Below are positions 63,208 through 64,000 of a DNA stretch of 64,000 nt, in pieces. Source of the DNA: Halorhabdus utahensis DSM 12940 (GTDB lineage Archaea; Halobacteriota; Halobacteria; Halobacteriales; Haloarculaceae); contig NC_013158.1 in the NCBI RefSeq assembly GCF_000023945.1, positions 2,480,001-2,544,000 of the forward strand, read 5' to 3'. The notes beneath the pieces are model-generated. The model had not been told where the DNA came from and made no database searches. It was given only the letters and a program-made list of their open reading frames with translations. Position 1 is the stretch's first letter. Each line of letters starts with the position of its first letter. A program made the translations under genes and the position numbers.

Positions 63208-63726
63208 ATGACGGACGATTCCGACTTGCCGATCGAGGAACGCGTCGGGGCCGCGCTTCGGGAGCGCGATGAAACCGTCGCAGTCGCCGAATCCTGCACT
63301 GGTGGGCTCATCGGATCCCTGTTGACGGACGTACCCGGGTCGAGCGACTACTTCGACCGATCGCTGGTAACCTACTCCTATGACGCAAAGCGAACTGAGC
63401 TGGCTGTCTCACGGGAAGCACTCGACGAGGAGGGGGCCGTCAGTGAACCTGTCGCCCGACAGATGGCGGGGGGTGTTCGCGACCGCGCGGACGTGACCTG
63501 GGGCGTCTCGACGACGGGTATCGCCGGGCCGACCGGCGGGACGACCGAGAAGCCCGTCGGGACCGTCTTCATCGGCGTCGCCTACGCCGCCCCCTGGGGT
63601 AGTGGCGAGTCGGCGACGCGAGTTCGTCGGTACGAGTTCGACGGGTCCCGAACCGAAATCAAGCGACAGATCGCCCAACAGGCGTTGACAGACCTATACG
63701 ATGCGCTCGATTCAGGCGGCCTGTGA
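63208..63726 (+). CDS. CinA C-terminal domain protein, nicotinamide-nucleotide amidohydrolase-like
   Basis: A 172-residue protein from the ATG at 63208. AVAESCTGGLIGSLLTDVPGSS and VTYSYDAKR, then GVSTTGIAGPTGGTTEKPVGTVFIGVA, are the motifs of the CinA C-terminal (PncC) domain. The enzyme deamidates nicotinamide mononucleotide to nicotinate mononucleotide in NAD recycling. The N-terminal CinA domain is absent, as in other stand-alone PncC proteins. Confidence 0.9.
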   Translation: MTDDSDLPIEERVGAALRERDETVAVAESCTGGLIGSLLTDVPGSSDYFDRSLVTYSYDAKRTELAVSREALDEEGAVSEPVARQMAGGVRDRADVTWGVSTTGIAGPTGGTTEKPVGTVFIGVAYAAPWGSGESATRVRRYEFDGSRTEIKRQIAQQALTDLYDALDSGGL

Positions 63727-63799
63727 GGTGTGAGTGGGGTCACCCTCACTGCCAGCGGATGAGAAACCCTTTCGGGGGCGGCCCACGTCGATCCGGTCG

Positions 63800-64000
63800 A
63801 TGAACAAACGCGGACACGTTCTCAACGCCCTGCTTTTGAGCATCGGCCTCGGGTACGTGCTCGAACCGTCCGGTGACGTCGTCACCTTCGAGATGATCGC
63901 GGCCGTCATCGTCCCGGTGGTCCTCGGTGCGATGGTCCCGGACATCGACACGGCCTTCGGTCGCCACCGCAAGACGCTGCACAATCTGTTCGTCCCGCTG
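63800..64000 (+). CDS. DUF457-like membrane-bound metal-dependent hydrolase (partial)
   Basis: The first 67 codons before the window ends, with no stop. KRGHVLNALLLSIGLGYVL and VVLGAMVPDIDTAFGRHRKTLHNL carry the His and Asp ligands and the PDxD...H...HN pattern of the YdjM/DUF457 family of membrane-bound hydrolases. Substrate unknown. Confidence 0.8.
   Translation, partial: MNKRGHVLNALLLSIGLGYVLEPSGDVVTFEMIAAVIVPVVLGAMVPDIDTAFGRHRKTLHNLFVPL

Overview
The window looks like chromosomal DNA of a halophilic archaeon (class Halobacteria). Support: high G+C, acidic proteins, BRE/TATA boxes about 24-30 bp upstream of leaderless starts, Tat signal peptides on secreted enzymes, and haloarchaeal families (DUF2070, DUF58/DUF4129/MoxR, Htr-like transducers, DUF5788-like). 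The isomerase route for xylose (xylA, xylB) together with GH43, GH2, beta-helix, ricin-lectin and dockerin enzymes suggests a polysaccharide-degrading haloarchaeon of the Halorhabdus type; the genus is an inference.

Layout. 1-8343: end of a hydantoinase B gene, then two tandem copies of a DUF4129-DUF58-small membrane protein operon with a small winged-helix gene between them, and a convergent MoxR ATPase. 8475-10607: tRNA-Ser(CGA) with a 3'-end remnant, then DUF2070. 10689-15876: secreted GH43-dockerin protein, GMP synthase glutaminase subunit, degenerate histidine kinase, HNH-like protein, DUF192. 15949-21532: LeuA/CimA-family synthase, zinc-ribbon membrane protein, SMR exporter, HAD phosphatase, cysteine-less redoxin, ArsC-like phosphatase with ArsR, bifunctional-nuclease family protein. 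21671-23925: DUF234 ATPase cassette between direct repeats, next to tRNA-Glu(CTC) and tRNA-derived repeats. 24002-33462: membrane-anchored HTH protein, FAD/Fe-S D-lactate dehydrogenase-like protein, MATE exporter, GH2 beta-mannosidase, universal stress protein. 34274-41782: xylA, two tandem transducer-like proteins without the kinase-control tip, xylB. 41842-49508: PolX, DUF5788-like, a two-gene secreted GH43/beta-helix operon, AN1-rhomboid protease, endonuclease V. 49509-64000: palindrome-rich spacer, SDR-glycerate kinase operon, two toxin-antitoxin-like cassettes, second SDR, ArsA, beta-propeller protein, lipoprotein cassette, XPD/DinG-type helicase, APH-like kinase, CinA-like amidohydrolase and the start of a DUF457 protein.

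The most unusual feature is a recurring cassette architecture. Small accessory gene sets sit between a complete gene and a second, diverged copy of only the 3' end of that gene. At 52063-54661 the convergent pair glycerate kinase / SDR appears as two alternative intergenic alleles in tandem, each with a different PIN-type toxin-antitoxin-like cassette. At 58500-59671 the helicase 3' end is repeated around a lipoprotein gene. At 21717-23571 a 65-bp repeat brackets a DUF234 ATPase. In the glycerate kinase fragment about 20 of 155 bases differ but only two internal residues change, so the fragment probably evolved as part of a working gene elsewhere before it arrived here.

A second structural theme is arrays of perfect short hairpins, mostly with three-base loops and unrelated stem sequences, in intergenic DNA (17608-17701, 21671-21770, 49705-49912, 59151-59535). 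Some coincide with the cassettes.
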